From Suilimivivens sp963650485 (GTDB lineage Bacteria; Bacillota; Clostridia; Lachnospirales; Lachnospiraceae), in contig CAVJLN010000009.1 in assembly GCA_963650485.1 (NCBI GenBank), forward strand, positions 1 to 64,000: a stretch of DNA of 64,000 nt, read 5' to 3'. Shown here one piece after another: positions 25,982-34,576 of the stretch (position 1 is its first letter; every line of letters starts with the position of its first letter). A program made the position numbers and the translations under genes. Under the pieces are notes generated by a model. That model did not search any database and was not told where the DNA came from. It worked only from the letters and a program-made list of their open reading frames with translations.

Positions 25982-26927
25982 AATTTTCGTATGCCTTTAC
26001 AATCTTTTGTACAAGTGGATGTCTCACAACATCACGGCTTGTCAGCTTACAAAATTCAATTCCTTCGATTTTTTGTAAGACTCTGGATGCCACGTCAAGT
26101 CCCGAAACGGTGCTCTGTGGCAAGTCCTTCTGTGTGGAGTCCCCGGTCACAATGACCTTCGATCCAAAACCGATACGTGTTAAAAACATCTTCATCTGCG
26201 CCGGTGTCGTATTCTGGGCTTCATCCAGAATAATATAGGCATTGTCCAGTGTCCGTCCACGCATATAAGCAAGAGGCGCAACTTCAATCAGTCCCTTTTC
26301 CATATTTTTAAGGAAGGTCTCTGCCCCCATAATCTGATACAGAGCATCATATAAAGGTCTTAAATACGGATCAACCTTGCTTTGCAGATCTCCCGGAAGG
26401 AAACCTAATTTTTCTCCTGCTTCAATGGCAGGACGCGTTAAGATAATCCGTTCTACTTCCTGCTTCTTGAATGCGGTGATTGCCATTGCCATGGCAAGAT
26501 AGGTCTTACCAGTACCGGCGGGACCCAAACCAAACACAATCATATTGTTGCGGATGGCATCCACATAAGCTTTCTGCCCTAGAGTTTTAGGCTTGATCGG
26601 CTTACCGGAAATGGTATGACAGATGCATTCCTTATCCATTTCCAGAATGACGCCGTCTTCCTCTTCTTCCTGGCTCATTGTAATCGCATAATCGACGTTC
26701 TGCTCTTCAATTTCATTTCCGCGCATTGCTAATTCCGCCAGATTCCGTAAGACGGATGTGGCTTTCTTCACATTCCGTTCATCTCCGGTAATCCGTACTT
26801 CTCCATTTCTGTCTGTAATTGCTACCCGGAATTCCCGTTCCAGCTTTTTCAGATAAGCATCAAACTGTCCGAAAACATTTCGCTGCGCACTCAAAGGGAT
26901 TTCCAGTCTCTGTTCAAATTCTTCCAC
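25914..26927 (-). CDS. phoH: PhoH-family ATPase
   Basis: This 337-residue protein has an N-terminal KH-like RNA-binding region (about 1-95) and a PhoH ATPase/helicase-like domain. Walker A is GLGPAGTGKTYLAMAMA, Walker B is AYIILDEAQN, and VTGDSTQKDLP follows. The start is GTG at 26927 with GGAG 8 bases before. A Gly/Arg/Asn-rich tail could bind RNA. Its linkage with ybeY fits a role in RNA metabolism, which is inferred from the family and context. Confidence 0.93.
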   Translation of the reverse strand: MEEFEQRLEIPLSAQRNVFGQFDAYLKKLEREFRVAITDRNGEVRITGDERNVKKATSVLRNLAELAMRGNEIEEQNVDYAITMSQEEEEDGVILEMDKECICHTISGKPIKPKTLGQKAYVDAIRNNMIVFGLGPAGTGKTYLAMAMAITAFKKQEVERIILTRPAIEAGEKLGFLPGDLQSKVDPYLRPLYDALYQIMGAETFLKNMEKGLIEVAPLAYMRGRTLDNAYIILDEAQNTTPAQMKMFLTRIGFGSKVIVTGDSTQKDLPQSTVSGLDVASRVLQKIEGIEFCKLTSRDVVRHPLVQKIVKAYENYEAKEQSGGKRNNRGRGNRRQQ

Positions 26928-26946
26928 GATGTTTACTCCGTAACCT

Positions 26947-28194
26947 CTACGCCGGTTCTTCCGCGCTCTGTTCTTGGATCTCGCCGGTTACGGTTTCCTG
27001 TAATACTCCCGCCGGTTCAATCAGAAGAAGCTCTGCCTCCATCTTCCATTTTTTCTCGTTCTTTTTCATTGTAACATTTTTTCCGGTAATTTGTACCCCT
27101 TTTTCCTCTAAAGTTTGTATAATTTTTAGAATTTTATGTGCAAAAATTTCTTTTATCTCATCTTTCGTATAATTTTCTTCACTTCCCGTATATTCCCGTA
27201 TGGTTTCACTCCCGTAATAGACGGGAAGATGAAAGGTATGAAACAAAATTACTTCCTTTTTCTGCTCTAACTGGTCATATTCCTCATACGGGATTCCGAA
27301 AATGGAAAGCCGTATCCGGTGTGCGCCGATTTCTACAAAGCTCCGCTTCTTTTCCCGTCCGGAGTAATTCTTTTCCCGGTAAAACAGCGGCACCTCTTCC
27401 ACGTAGGTTTTCCGGCATTCCAGCATAATATCCGCATCCGCTTTACAGAACTCATACCGGCGTACCGTTCCGTCCTCTGACAGGATCGGGATCGCTCCCT
27501 GTACCAGAATATCGCCCTTTTTAACCTCCTGCCCCTCCTGTACCAGCGGAACTCCGCTTCTTGTCACAATTGAAACGATCGTCCCATCCGCCTGTGACAC
27601 AAGATCAAACCCCTGCTCAGCTGCCTGCTCCTGTTCCCCAGGCTGATCATTTTCCTTAAGAAGCTCATTTTCTTTAATCCGGATGAGGAGTTTACTGCCA
27701 TCCACTTTTACCGATGTCCAAGTTACAATTGGAAACTCATTCCGGATTGCCTTTTCCAGATCTTCCACCGACACCTTGTTTTTTTTCATTCCATGTATAA
27801 TCCCGTACTCTGTCAGGAAATCCATGAAGACATCCTCGGTAATATAATAATTCCCCGTAAGCTGAATCATCCAGATGTGAGCAGACATCAACAGCCAGAA
27901 TCCCAGGCTGATAATGATTCCCGCTAAAAATACCTTTCTTTTTTTCATTCCCACAGAAAGAAAAGGTAGTCCGAAACGTTCCGTAACGACTACCTTTGTG
28001 CCTGTTTTTCTTGTAAAGCCTTTGATTCTGTAAAAATCGGAAAGCCCGATTTTCATGGCATAATATGTTTCATGGATCTGGATATCCCACAAAAAGATCT
28101 GATGATTACTACACAGATTGATAAAGCGCTCCGGAGCATTTCCACATACCCGGATCAGCAGATATCCCTTCAAGAAACGGATGAACTGCAACAT
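26947..28194 (-). CDS. yqfD: Sporulation protein YqfD
   Basis: This protein of about 415 residues has an N-terminal domain of about 85 residues, a single membrane segment near residue 90-110, then an extracytoplasmic part. The N-terminal IRFLKGYLLIRVCGNAPERFINLC is typical of YqfD. The ATG at 28194 has GGGAGGG 7 bases before; the 18-residue longer frame lacks this and overlaps yqfC. YqfD is made in the mother cell under sigma E and is needed for sporulation in B. subtilis. It is 25 bp from yqfC and 19 bp from phoH. Confidence 0.9.
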   Translation of the reverse strand: MLQFIRFLKGYLLIRVCGNAPERFINLCSNHQIFLWDIQIHETYYAMKIGLSDFYRIKGFTRKTGTKVVVTERFGLPFLSVGMKKRKVFLAGIIISLGFWLLMSAHIWMIQLTGNYYITEDVFMDFLTEYGIIHGMKKNKVSVEDLEKAIRNEFPIVTWTSVKVDGSKLLIRIKENELLKENDQPGEQEQAAEQGFDLVSQADGTIVSIVTRSGVPLVQEGQEVKKGDILVQGAIPILSEDGTVRRYEFCKADADIMLECRKTYVEEVPLFYREKNYSGREKKRSFVEIGAHRIRLSIFGIPYEEYDQLEQKKEVILFHTFHLPVYYGSETIREYTGSEENYTKDEIKEIFAHKILKIIQTLEEKGVQITGKNVTMKKNEKKWKMEAELLLIEPAGVLQETVTGEIQEQSAEEPA

Positions 28195-28219
28195 GACCGA
28201 TCCCTCCCATACCTTTGTA

Positions 28220-28495
28220 TCAATTTCCCATATACCGGACGTTTTCAATCCATCCGCTGATCTTCATATCCTCATTGGTATAGTATAGAATATTCAGCCG
28301 CTTTCCGCAGATCTCAATCTTACCGTTTTTACCCTGCAGCATAATTCTGCAGTCTGTGTATTCAATAATTCCTTTATAATTTTCGACAAACACATCACGG
28401 TTTCCCGTAATGGTGACAATGGATGCTCCCAGTACCGAATCCTTCGGCAGCTTCAGGGATTCGACCATGTGTTCACGTTTTGATACTGTTTTCAT
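28220..28495 (-). CDS. yqfC: Sporulation protein YqfC (YabP/YqfC family)
   Basis: This 91-residue protein has the YabP/YqfC fold, with the block VTITGNRDVFVENYKGIIEY. The start is placed at the second ATG (28495) because a predicted sigma-E promoter would begin transcription at about 28515, leaving no leader for the first ATG at 28516; both remain possible. It is first of yqfC-yqfD-phoH. Confidence 0.85.
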   Translation of the reverse strand: MKTVSKREHMVESLKLPKDSVLGASIVTITGNRDVFVENYKGIIEYTDCRIMLQGKNGKIEICGKRLNILYYTNEDMKISGWIENVRYMGN

Positions 28496-28521
28496 TTCTT
28501 CCGGTTTTTTTCTCATGTCAT

Positions 28522-28551
28522 ACTATATGACAAAACCGGAAATGCTATGAC
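28522..28551 (-). promoter_or_regulatory. Candidate sigma-E promoter before yqfC
   Basis: On the minus strand, -35 GTCATAGC (28544-28551), 14 bases, -10 CATATAGT (28522-28529). Each matches the B. subtilis sigma-E consensus (GTCATATT / CATACAAT) at 6 of 8 positions. The -35 overlaps the stop codon of the pyrimidine-nucleoside phosphorylase gene. It fits the known sigma-E control of yqfCD. Confidence 0.4.
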
Positions 28552-29855
28552 TATTTCACCACATCCAGAATGACATTCTGTTCCTGTGCTTCTTCCGGTC
28601 CGATGTGATATGCCTGCTGCAATCTTGTCATTGCTTCTTCCAACTTCTGACTGTCATTGGCAAAGACTTCTGCCAAGACATCACCCTTATGCACATATTT
28701 TCCGACTTTCTGAACGAGACGGATTCCCACAGATAAATCAATCCGGCTTTCCTTCGTCTCGCGGCCTCCACCTAAAATCAGAGAACAAATTCCTACTTCA
28801 TCGCAGACAATCTTCTGAATGTAACCCTCAACCGGCGCAAGAAGTTCTTTCCGGAGCTTTGCACAGGGGAGCTTTTCCGGCTCATACACATAGCTTTCGT
28901 CCCCACCCTGAGCTTTCACGAATTCCGCAAGCTTCCGAAGAGCACTTCCATTTTCAACCACCTGGGCGAGCATCCTTCTTGCCGTTTCTTCCTTATCAGC
29001 CTTACCTCCGGCAATCAACATATAGCTTCCAAGAGTCATCACAAGCTCCGTAAAATCCTCAGGTCCCTTTCCATTTAAGGTATCGATAGCCTCCCGAACC
29101 TCAAGTGCATTGCCAACCGTATTACCAAGCGGCTGATCCATATTGGAAACGACAGCAATTGTCTTTCTTCCGGCATTCATTCCAAGCTGCACCATTTCTT
29201 TGGCAAGAATAAGTGCATCTTCCCTTGTCTTCATAAAGGCGCCGCTCCCTGTTTTGACATCCAATACAATCGCATCGGCTCCTGCCGCAAGCTTTTTACT
29301 CATAATCGAAGAAGCAATCAGCGACATCTGATCCACGGTTGCCGTTACATCACGGAGGGCATAGAGCTTTTTATCTGCCGGAGCCAGGTTCTTTGTCTGT
29401 CCCATAATGGAAATTCCAATAGTGTTCACATGATCAATAAATTCCTCCGTGGAAATTCCGGTCGAAAATCCGGGGAAACTCTCTAACTTGTCAATCGTTC
29501 CTCCGGTGTGTCCGAGTCCCCGCCCGCTCATCTTGGCAATTTTGACACCACAGGCAGCCACCATCGGGGTCAGGGCAAGTGAAGTCTTATCGCCGACACC
29601 GCCGGTACTGTGCTTATCTACCTTTACACCCTGTATTCCGGACAGATCCAGCATTTCTCCGCTTTCTGCCATCGCCATGGTCAGATGCAGGGTTTCTTCT
29701 TCGCTCATTCCCTGAAAATAAATAGCCATCATCATGGCAGACATCTGATAATCCGGGATACGGTCCAGTGTGTATTCCGTAATCATGTCCCGTATTTCAT
29801 CCTCGGACAGTGCGTGCCCGTTTCGCTTCTTCATAATCAGATCATACATTCTCAT
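28551..29855 (-). CDS. Pyrimidine-nucleoside (thymidine) phosphorylase
   Basis: This enzyme splits uridine/thymidine with phosphate to the base and (deoxy)ribose-1-phosphate. It is 434 residues with the family signature SGRGLGHTGGTIDKLE and the phosphate-binding KHSTGGVGDKTSLAL block. Whether it prefers thymidine (DeoA) or several pyrimidines (Pdp) cannot be told from sequence; the Firmicutes type is usually Pdp. The hairpin array lies immediately upstream (29883-30092). Confidence 0.93.
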   Translation of the reverse strand: MRMYDLIMKKRNGHALSEDEIRDMITEYTLDRIPDYQMSAMMMAIYFQGMSEEETLHLTMAMAESGEMLDLSGIQGVKVDKHSTGGVGDKTSLALTPMVAACGVKIAKMSGRGLGHTGGTIDKLESFPGFSTGISTEEFIDHVNTIGISIMGQTKNLAPADKKLYALRDVTATVDQMSLIASSIMSKKLAAGADAIVLDVKTGSGAFMKTREDALILAKEMVQLGMNAGRKTIAVVSNMDQPLGNTVGNALEVREAIDTLNGKGPEDFTELVMTLGSYMLIAGGKADKEETARRMLAQVVENGSALRKLAEFVKAQGGDESYVYEPEKLPCAKLRKELLAPVEGYIQKIVCDEVGICSLILGGGRETKESRIDLSVGIRLVQKVGKYVHKGDVLAEVFANDSQKLEEAMTRLQQAYHIGPEEAQEQNVILDVVK

Positions 29856-29882
29856 GCTTATTTCCCCTGCTTAAACCTGTTC

Positions 29883-30092
29883 ACTAAATTCGAGTTTCGT
29901 TATTACTCGCTCTCATTAAGTGTCCATGTATTGTTCGTACTAAATTCGAACTTCGCTATTGCTCGTTCTCATTAAGTACTCTACTTATACCTGTTCACTA
30001 AATTCGAACTTCACTATCGCTTGTTCTCATTAAGTGTCCATGTATCGTTCACACTAAATTCGAGCTTCGTTATCACTTGCTCTTATTAAGTG
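29883..30092. repeat. Tandem array of four covarying hairpin units (56-58 bp period)
   Basis: Units begin at 29885, 29941, 29999 and 30055, each with TAAATTCGA, a loop, then CTCATTAAGT (CTTATTAAGT in unit 4). Units 1/3 and 2/4 share linkers, so the array can also be read as two copies of a 114-bp dimer. On the minus strand each unit folds as ACTTAATGAGAAC - loop - GTTCGAATTTAGT, 10 of 13 positions paired. The stem-closing bases covary: GAAC/GTTC in units 2 and 3, GAGC/GCTC in unit 4. The array fills most of the 239 bp between rlmH and the phosphorylase gene. Confidence 0.8.
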
Positions 30093-30094
30093 TT

Positions 30095-30574
30095 CTACTT
30101 ATGGTAAGGTTCTCCGTTGATAATACGATATCCACGGTAAATCTGTTCCAACAGAATGACTCTCATCAACTGATGTGGGAAGGTCATCTTTGAAAAACTC
30201 AGCTTCCAGCCGGATACCTTCGAGACCTTCTCATGAAGTCCTAAGGATCCACCAATCACAAACTGGATATGGCTCACTCCCTCGACACCCATCTGTTCGA
30301 TTTTCTGTGCAAAGGCAACCGAATCCATCTGTTTTCCTTCGATTTCCAAAGTAACTACCGGATCATCCAGCCGGAGATTTTTCAAAATGCGTTCCGCTTC
30401 TTTCTCACGGATCTGATCCTCAACAACTGTACTTGCGCCATCCGGCGTTTTTTCATCCGCAACTTCGATCACCTGCAGCTTACAATAACGGCTGAGCCGT
30501 TTTTCGTACTCTGCAATGGCATCCCGCAGATATTTTTCTTTTACCTTTCCTACACAAACAATGGTGATTTTCAT
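30095..30574 (-). CDS. rlmH: 23S rRNA (pseudouridine1915-N3)-methyltransferase
   Basis: This 159-residue SPOUT-type methyltransferase modifies helix 69 of 23S rRNA. The conserved C-terminal block is FVIGGSLGLHEKV, followed by SFSKMTFPHQLMRVILLEQIYRGYRI and ending EPYHK. The start overlaps the stop of the upstream zinc-ribbon gene by 4 bp. Confidence 0.97.
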   Translation of the reverse strand: MKITIVCVGKVKEKYLRDAIAEYEKRLSRYCKLQVIEVADEKTPDGASTVVEDQIREKEAERILKNLRLDDPVVTLEIEGKQMDSVAFAQKIEQMGVEGVSHIQFVIGGSLGLHEKVSKVSGWKLSFSKMTFPHQLMRVILLEQIYRGYRIINGEPYHK

Positions 30575-31230
30575 TCCTTATCCTGCTTTTCAAAAAGTTC
30601 GGGATACATTTCTTCTACGAGGCGTTCCACATACGCTTCATCCAGATTCATAAACTGCTTCTGAATTGCTCCTTTTACAACCTCAAAGCGCTGGAAATAC
30701 TTTAATTCCTCCGAAATGGATGCATCGAAGCATAACGATTCATCGATGGTTTCTTTATGCAGATTTTGCAGACACCATTTGCAGATTTCGGCAGTCAGAT
30801 TATTTTCTTTTGCAGCACGCTTTTTAAACAGCTTGAAATTACGCAGGGAAACAATACCCATTACCAGAAATAAAAGGAACATCACTCCCATGACACCGCT
30901 GATCATATACTTGCTGAAAACTGCCATATGAATCGGAATAATTCCAAAAAAGAACAATACAACAGCAATAAGACCTGCTGTTCCGACAGATAATAAGGTG
31001 TAGGCCGAGGTGCGGTTTTCTTCTGCACGTTCCTCGTTATTCACGTATACTCCATGAACAACCGGTTTCACTTCTTCCTCGTCAAATTCAAACGATGGAC
31101 TTTCCGGGAGAGACTCTTCAAATCTCTCCTCCGGTTCATCCGTAAGATGATCCACCAGCTCGCAGCCGCAATCGGCACACCGGTCAACACCTTCTACATA
31201 CTCACACTTACATTTGGGACACCATGCCAT
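30571..31230 (-). CDS. Zinc-ribbon membrane protein of unknown function
   Basis: I do not recognise this gene. The 219-residue protein opens with a zinc ribbon (Cys at 4, 7, 18, 21), followed by an acidic linker, two hydrophobic segments near 80-135 and a charged C-terminal domain with an EELKYFQRFEVVKGA helix. The ATG at 31230 has GGGGGTG 7 bases before; one at 31236 is also in frame. The rlmH start overlaps its stop, so they are cotranscribed. It may be a small membrane regulator; no function is claimed. Confidence 0.75.
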   Translation of the reverse strand: MAWCPKCKCEYVEGVDRCADCGCELVDHLTDEPEERFEESLPESPSFEFDEEEVKPVVHGVYVNNEERAEENRTSAYTLLSVGTAGLIAVVLFFFGIIPIHMAVFSKYMISGVMGVMFLLFLVMGIVSLRNFKLFKKRAAKENNLTAEICKWCLQNLHKETIDESLCFDASISEELKYFQRFEVVKGAIQKQFMNLDEAYVERLVEEMYPELFEKQDKE

Positions 31231-31256
31231 ACCCATTCACCCCCATGAATAGTATT

Positions 31257-32279
31257 TTAGTTTTCACCTCGGATGTAGCACTTCACACCCCAGTTCTGAT
31301 TCTCATTGTCCGACAACCAGATGAAATTCTGTTCGTCTTCCGTATCAACCAGTGCCGGTCTGCATCCCTGCTTGTCCTTCTCCTTGGAAAGATATACAAA
31401 ACTTCCCATCTTCGCAGTTGCATTCCATTCTTCAAAGTTCTTCTTCTGATCAATCGTTGTTATATAAACTGTTCCGTCTAAGAGTCCCTGCTTATATGTT
31501 CCGATGAAATTGGAATAATAACGGGTATCCTTCTGCAGACACTCCATTACAAAATCATAATGCTCGGAACCGCTTCCATCCGGAAGATCGTTCTTAAAGC
31601 TTCCTGAATACTGGTGAAACAGATAAACATCCTTCGAATTTGCAGAAGCATGGATATGGTAATGCATCCAGCGGCCTTCTCCCTCGCGGACACCATTCTT
31701 CCACGCACCATAATAGTACTGGTTGTCTGCATAAACTGCAATTCCCGTACCATTAGGCTTTCCATCTGTATTCGTTTCACCGGCATAATAGAACTTGTTC
31801 GTTCCCTTTAACTGATACGACATAGCGCGGAAGCGATCGAGATTTGCAAGATCATCCAGTGCTTTCTGGTTTCCCTGTTCCCAGTAAGACATCATTTCCT
31901 TTAACTGTGCCTGGGTATCAAATTTTACTTTACTAAAATCCAGAGTTTCCTCTTCCGGATCCGGCGTTGCCGTTGCATCCGCCTCCGGTGTCGTCTCCGG
32001 GAAAACCGTAACTTCCGGAGACTCTGTGTCCGTCGATGCATCCTCGTCTGCTGTCGGAACCACGGATGCAGACGGTGAAGATACGATAATCTCTGTGGAA
32101 ACTGCATCCTGCGGCGACTCATCCGGCTTTTGATTCTTATTCCTGTTGACGACAAAGGTAATCAGTAAAATCACGATAATCAACAGAATCGGTACGATTT
32201 TAATGAGAATCTGGATCTTGTCCTCTTTCGTCAGCTTATCCTCCTGAGAATCCTCAGAATCATTAAAGAAATTTTTCAT
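31257..32279 (-). CDS. Membrane-anchored MORN-repeat protein
   Basis: This 340-residue protein has a short cytoplasmic N-terminus, one membrane segment (about 27-45) and a Thr/Ser/Asp/Glu/Pro-rich stretch (about 52-110) that should span the wall. A C-terminal domain follows with MORN-like repeats (GAWKNGVREGEGRW, GSFKNDLPDGSG, GTYKQGLLDGTV). MORN repeats form elongated beta hairpins that bind lipids or proteins. The role is unknown. It lies 10 bp downstream of nfnB. Confidence 0.8.
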   Translation of the reverse strand: MKNFFNDSEDSQEDKLTKEDKIQILIKIVPILLIIVILLITFVVNRNKNQKPDESPQDAVSTEIIVSSPSASVVPTADEDASTDTESPEVTVFPETTPEADATATPDPEEETLDFSKVKFDTQAQLKEMMSYWEQGNQKALDDLANLDRFRAMSYQLKGTNKFYYAGETNTDGKPNGTGIAVYADNQYYYGAWKNGVREGEGRWMHYHIHASANSKDVYLFHQYSGSFKNDLPDGSGSEHYDFVMECLQKDTRYYSNFIGTYKQGLLDGTVYITTIDQKKNFEEWNATAKMGSFVYLSKEKDKQGCRPALVDTEDEQNFIWLSDNENQNWGVKCYIRGEN

Positions 32280-32289
32280 ACTTTTCTCT

Positions 32290-33675
32290 CTATCTATTGC
32301 TCAGATACTCATCAATTCCCTTAGCTGCGGTCTTTCCTGCTCCCATGGCAAGAATAACGGTAGCAGCTCCAGTTACGGCATCACCACCGGCATATACACC
32401 TTCCTTCGTGGTCTTTCCGCAGTCTTCCTCAGCAATAATACATTTGCGCTTGTTGATCTCAAGTCCCTTTGTTGTAGAGGAAATGAGCGGGTTCGGAGAA
32501 GTTCCGAGAGACATGATGACAGTATCTACATCGATCACAAATTCGGATCCCGGTACTTCTACAGGTCTTCTTCTTCCGGATTCATCGGGTTCACCAAGTT
32601 CCATCTTAATGCACTTAATGCCATTTACCCATCCCTTTTCATCCTCAAGAATTTCTACCGGATTGGTCAGAAGATCAAAAATAATTCCTTCTTCCTTAGC
32701 GTGATGTACTTCTTCCACACGTGCCGGAAGCTCTTCTTCACTTCGACGATATACAATATGTACCTCTGCTCCGAGACGGAGGGCAGTTCTGGCTGAATCC
32801 ATGGCTACGTTACCGCCACCTACAACGGCTACCTTCTTACCATGCATGATCGGTGTATTGGAATCCTCACGGAAGGCCTTCATCAGGTTGCTCCTGGTTA
32901 AGTATTCGTTTGCGGAAAATACACCGTTTGCCTGTTCTCCCGGAATACCCATGAATTTCGGGAGTCCGGCTCCGGAGCCGATAAATACGGCATCATATCC
33001 TTCTTCCTCTAACAGTTCATCAATGGTAACAGACTTTCCGACAACAACGTTTGTTTCAATCTTAACACCCAGAGATTTTACATTTTCGATTTCCCTGGCA
33101 ACAACCTTGGTCTTCGGAAGACGGAATTCCGGAATGCCATAAACCAGTACACCGCCCGGCTCATGTAAAGCTTCAAAAATAGTGACCTCATATCCCATCT
33201 TGGCAAGGTCTCCGGCACAGGTAAGTCCTGCAGGACCGGAACCGATCACAGCCACCTTCTTACCGTTTTTCTTTTCTGCACCCTGCGGCTTGATTCCGGC
33301 TTCTCTTGCAGAGTCTGCAACGAAACGTTCCAGCTTACCGATGGAAATTGGCTCGCCCTTGATACCACGGATACACTTTCCTTCGCACTGGCTCTCCTGC
33401 GGACAGACACGTCCGCATACAGCAGGAAGTGCGGAAGATTCGCTGATGACCTGATAAGCGCCTTCCACATCGCCATCCTTAACCTTTTCAATAAAGCCGG
33501 GGATATTGATGGATACCGGACATCCCTTGATACACTGTGCGTTCTTACAGTTGATACATCTGGAAGCCTCTTCCATGGCTTCTTCTTTGTTATACCCTAA
33601 ACATACTTCTTCAAAATTCGTAGCCCGAACCTTTGGATCCTGCTCCCGAACCGGTGTTTTCTTTAATACGTCCAT
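32290..33675 (-). CDS. nfnB: NfnB / glutamate synthase small-chain-like subunit (NADPH)
   Basis: This 461-residue flavoprotein has an N-terminal iron-sulfur domain (CINCKNAQCIKGCPV and CGRVCPQESQCEGKC), an FAD Rossmann motif VIGSGPAGLTCAGDLA and an NADP motif VVGGGNVAMDSARTAL. Alone it would be called homotetrameric glutamate synthase small chain. Directly next to an NfnA-type FAD/NAD subunit it is better read as NfnB of the electron-bifurcating NADH-dependent ferredoxin:NADP oxidoreductase. The genes overlap by one base (TAATG). No large glutamate synthase subunit is present. Confidence 0.85.
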   Translation of the reverse strand: MDVLKKTPVREQDPKVRATNFEEVCLGYNKEEAMEEASRCINCKNAQCIKGCPVSINIPGFIEKVKDGDVEGAYQVISESSALPAVCGRVCPQESQCEGKCIRGIKGEPISIGKLERFVADSAREAGIKPQGAEKKNGKKVAVIGSGPAGLTCAGDLAKMGYEVTIFEALHEPGGVLVYGIPEFRLPKTKVVAREIENVKSLGVKIETNVVVGKSVTIDELLEEEGYDAVFIGSGAGLPKFMGIPGEQANGVFSANEYLTRSNLMKAFREDSNTPIMHGKKVAVVGGGNVAMDSARTALRLGAEVHIVYRRSEEELPARVEEVHHAKEEGIIFDLLTNPVEILEDEKGWVNGIKCIKMELGEPDESGRRRPVEVPGSEFVIDVDTVIMSLGTSPNPLISSTTKGLEINKRKCIIAEEDCGKTTKEGVYAGGDAVTGAATVILAMGAGKTAAKGIDEYLSNR

Positions 33676-34562
33676 TATTTGTCACCTCCGCAATTTCCAC
33701 ATCCGCCGTGATGTGTATCTCCTTCTTTTGCCTTGAGATAAGCTCTGCCCTCAGCCGTCTTATAGATCTGCTGTCTCTGCATTGCTTCATCAAAGTTTAC
33801 CAGATGTCCATCAAATTCAGGACCATCTACACAGGCAAATTTCACTTCATCACCAATGGTAACACGGCAGGCACCACACATACCGGTACCGTCTACCATG
33901 ATCGGATTTAAGCTGACAACGGTAGGAAGGTTTAATTCCTTGGTCAGTTTGCAGACAAACTTCATCATAATCATCGGACCGATTGCCACACAGACATCGA
34001 AATGCTTTCCTTCATTGATGAGATCCGTAATGGTCTGGGTTACCATACCGCTTCTTCCGTAAGAGCCATCGTCTGTTGTTACATAAAGATTCCCTGCAAC
34101 GGCCTTCATTTCCTCTTCCAGAATTAAGATATCCCTAGTCTTCGCACCTACAATAACATCAGCTGCAATACCATGCTCGTGGAGCCATTTCACCTGTGGA
34201 TAAACAGGTGCAGTTCCGACACCGCCTGCCACAAACAGAATACTCTTCTTTTTCAGTTCTTCTATGTCTTCTTTCACGAATTCAGAAGGACAGCCAAGCG
34301 GGCCCACGAAATCATGAAACGCATCTCCTGCCTTTAAGGATGACATGTACTGGGTTCCTGCTCCAACAATCTGGAACACGATGGTAACCGTTCCCTTCTC
34401 TCTGTCATAATCGCAGATCGTCAGAGGGATTCTCTCTGCATCCGCATCGGTTCTTACAATCACGAACTGACCGGGTTCGCAGGACTTTGCTACTCTTTCT
34501 GCTTTGACAACCATGGAAAAAATGTTTGCCGTAAGCTCTTTTGCTTCTAAAATCTTGTACAT
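33675..34562 (-). CDS. nfnA: NfnA / sulfide dehydrogenase-like FAD/[2Fe-2S]/NAD subunit
   Basis: This 295-residue protein has an N-terminal FAD-binding domain (RIPLTICDYD), an NAD-binding middle (GGVGTAPVYPQVKWL) and a C-terminal [2Fe-2S] site (MCGACRVTIGDEVKFACVDGPEFDGH). This matches NfnA and the dihydroorotate dehydrogenase electron-transfer subunit PyrK; adjacency to NfnB and absence of pyrD favour NfnA. The extra C-terminal tail GGCGNCGGDK is Cys-rich. The complex would balance NADH, NADPH and ferredoxin in the cytoplasm. Confidence 0.85.
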   Translation of the reverse strand: MYKILEAKELTANIFSMVVKAERVAKSCEPGQFVIVRTDADAERIPLTICDYDREKGTVTIVFQIVGAGTQYMSSLKAGDAFHDFVGPLGCPSEFVKEDIEELKKKSILFVAGGVGTAPVYPQVKWLHEHGIAADVIVGAKTRDILILEEEMKAVAGNLYVTTDDGSYGRSGMVTQTITDLINEGKHFDVCVAIGPMIMMKFVCKLTKELNLPTVVSLNPIMVDGTGMCGACRVTIGDEVKFACVDGPEFDGHLVNFDEAMQRQQIYKTAEGRAYLKAKEGDTHHGGCGNCGGDK

Positions 34563-34576
34563 ATTAAGCCTCCACT

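Noticed and set aside
29883..30092. CRISPR array
   Set aside because: Repeat units are imperfect and the intervening linkers are also repeated, not unique spacers; no cas genes nearby.
32290..33675. Glutamate synthase small subunit
   Set aside because: No large subunit is present, and it directly follows an NfnA-type subunit with overlapping codons, so NfnB fits better.
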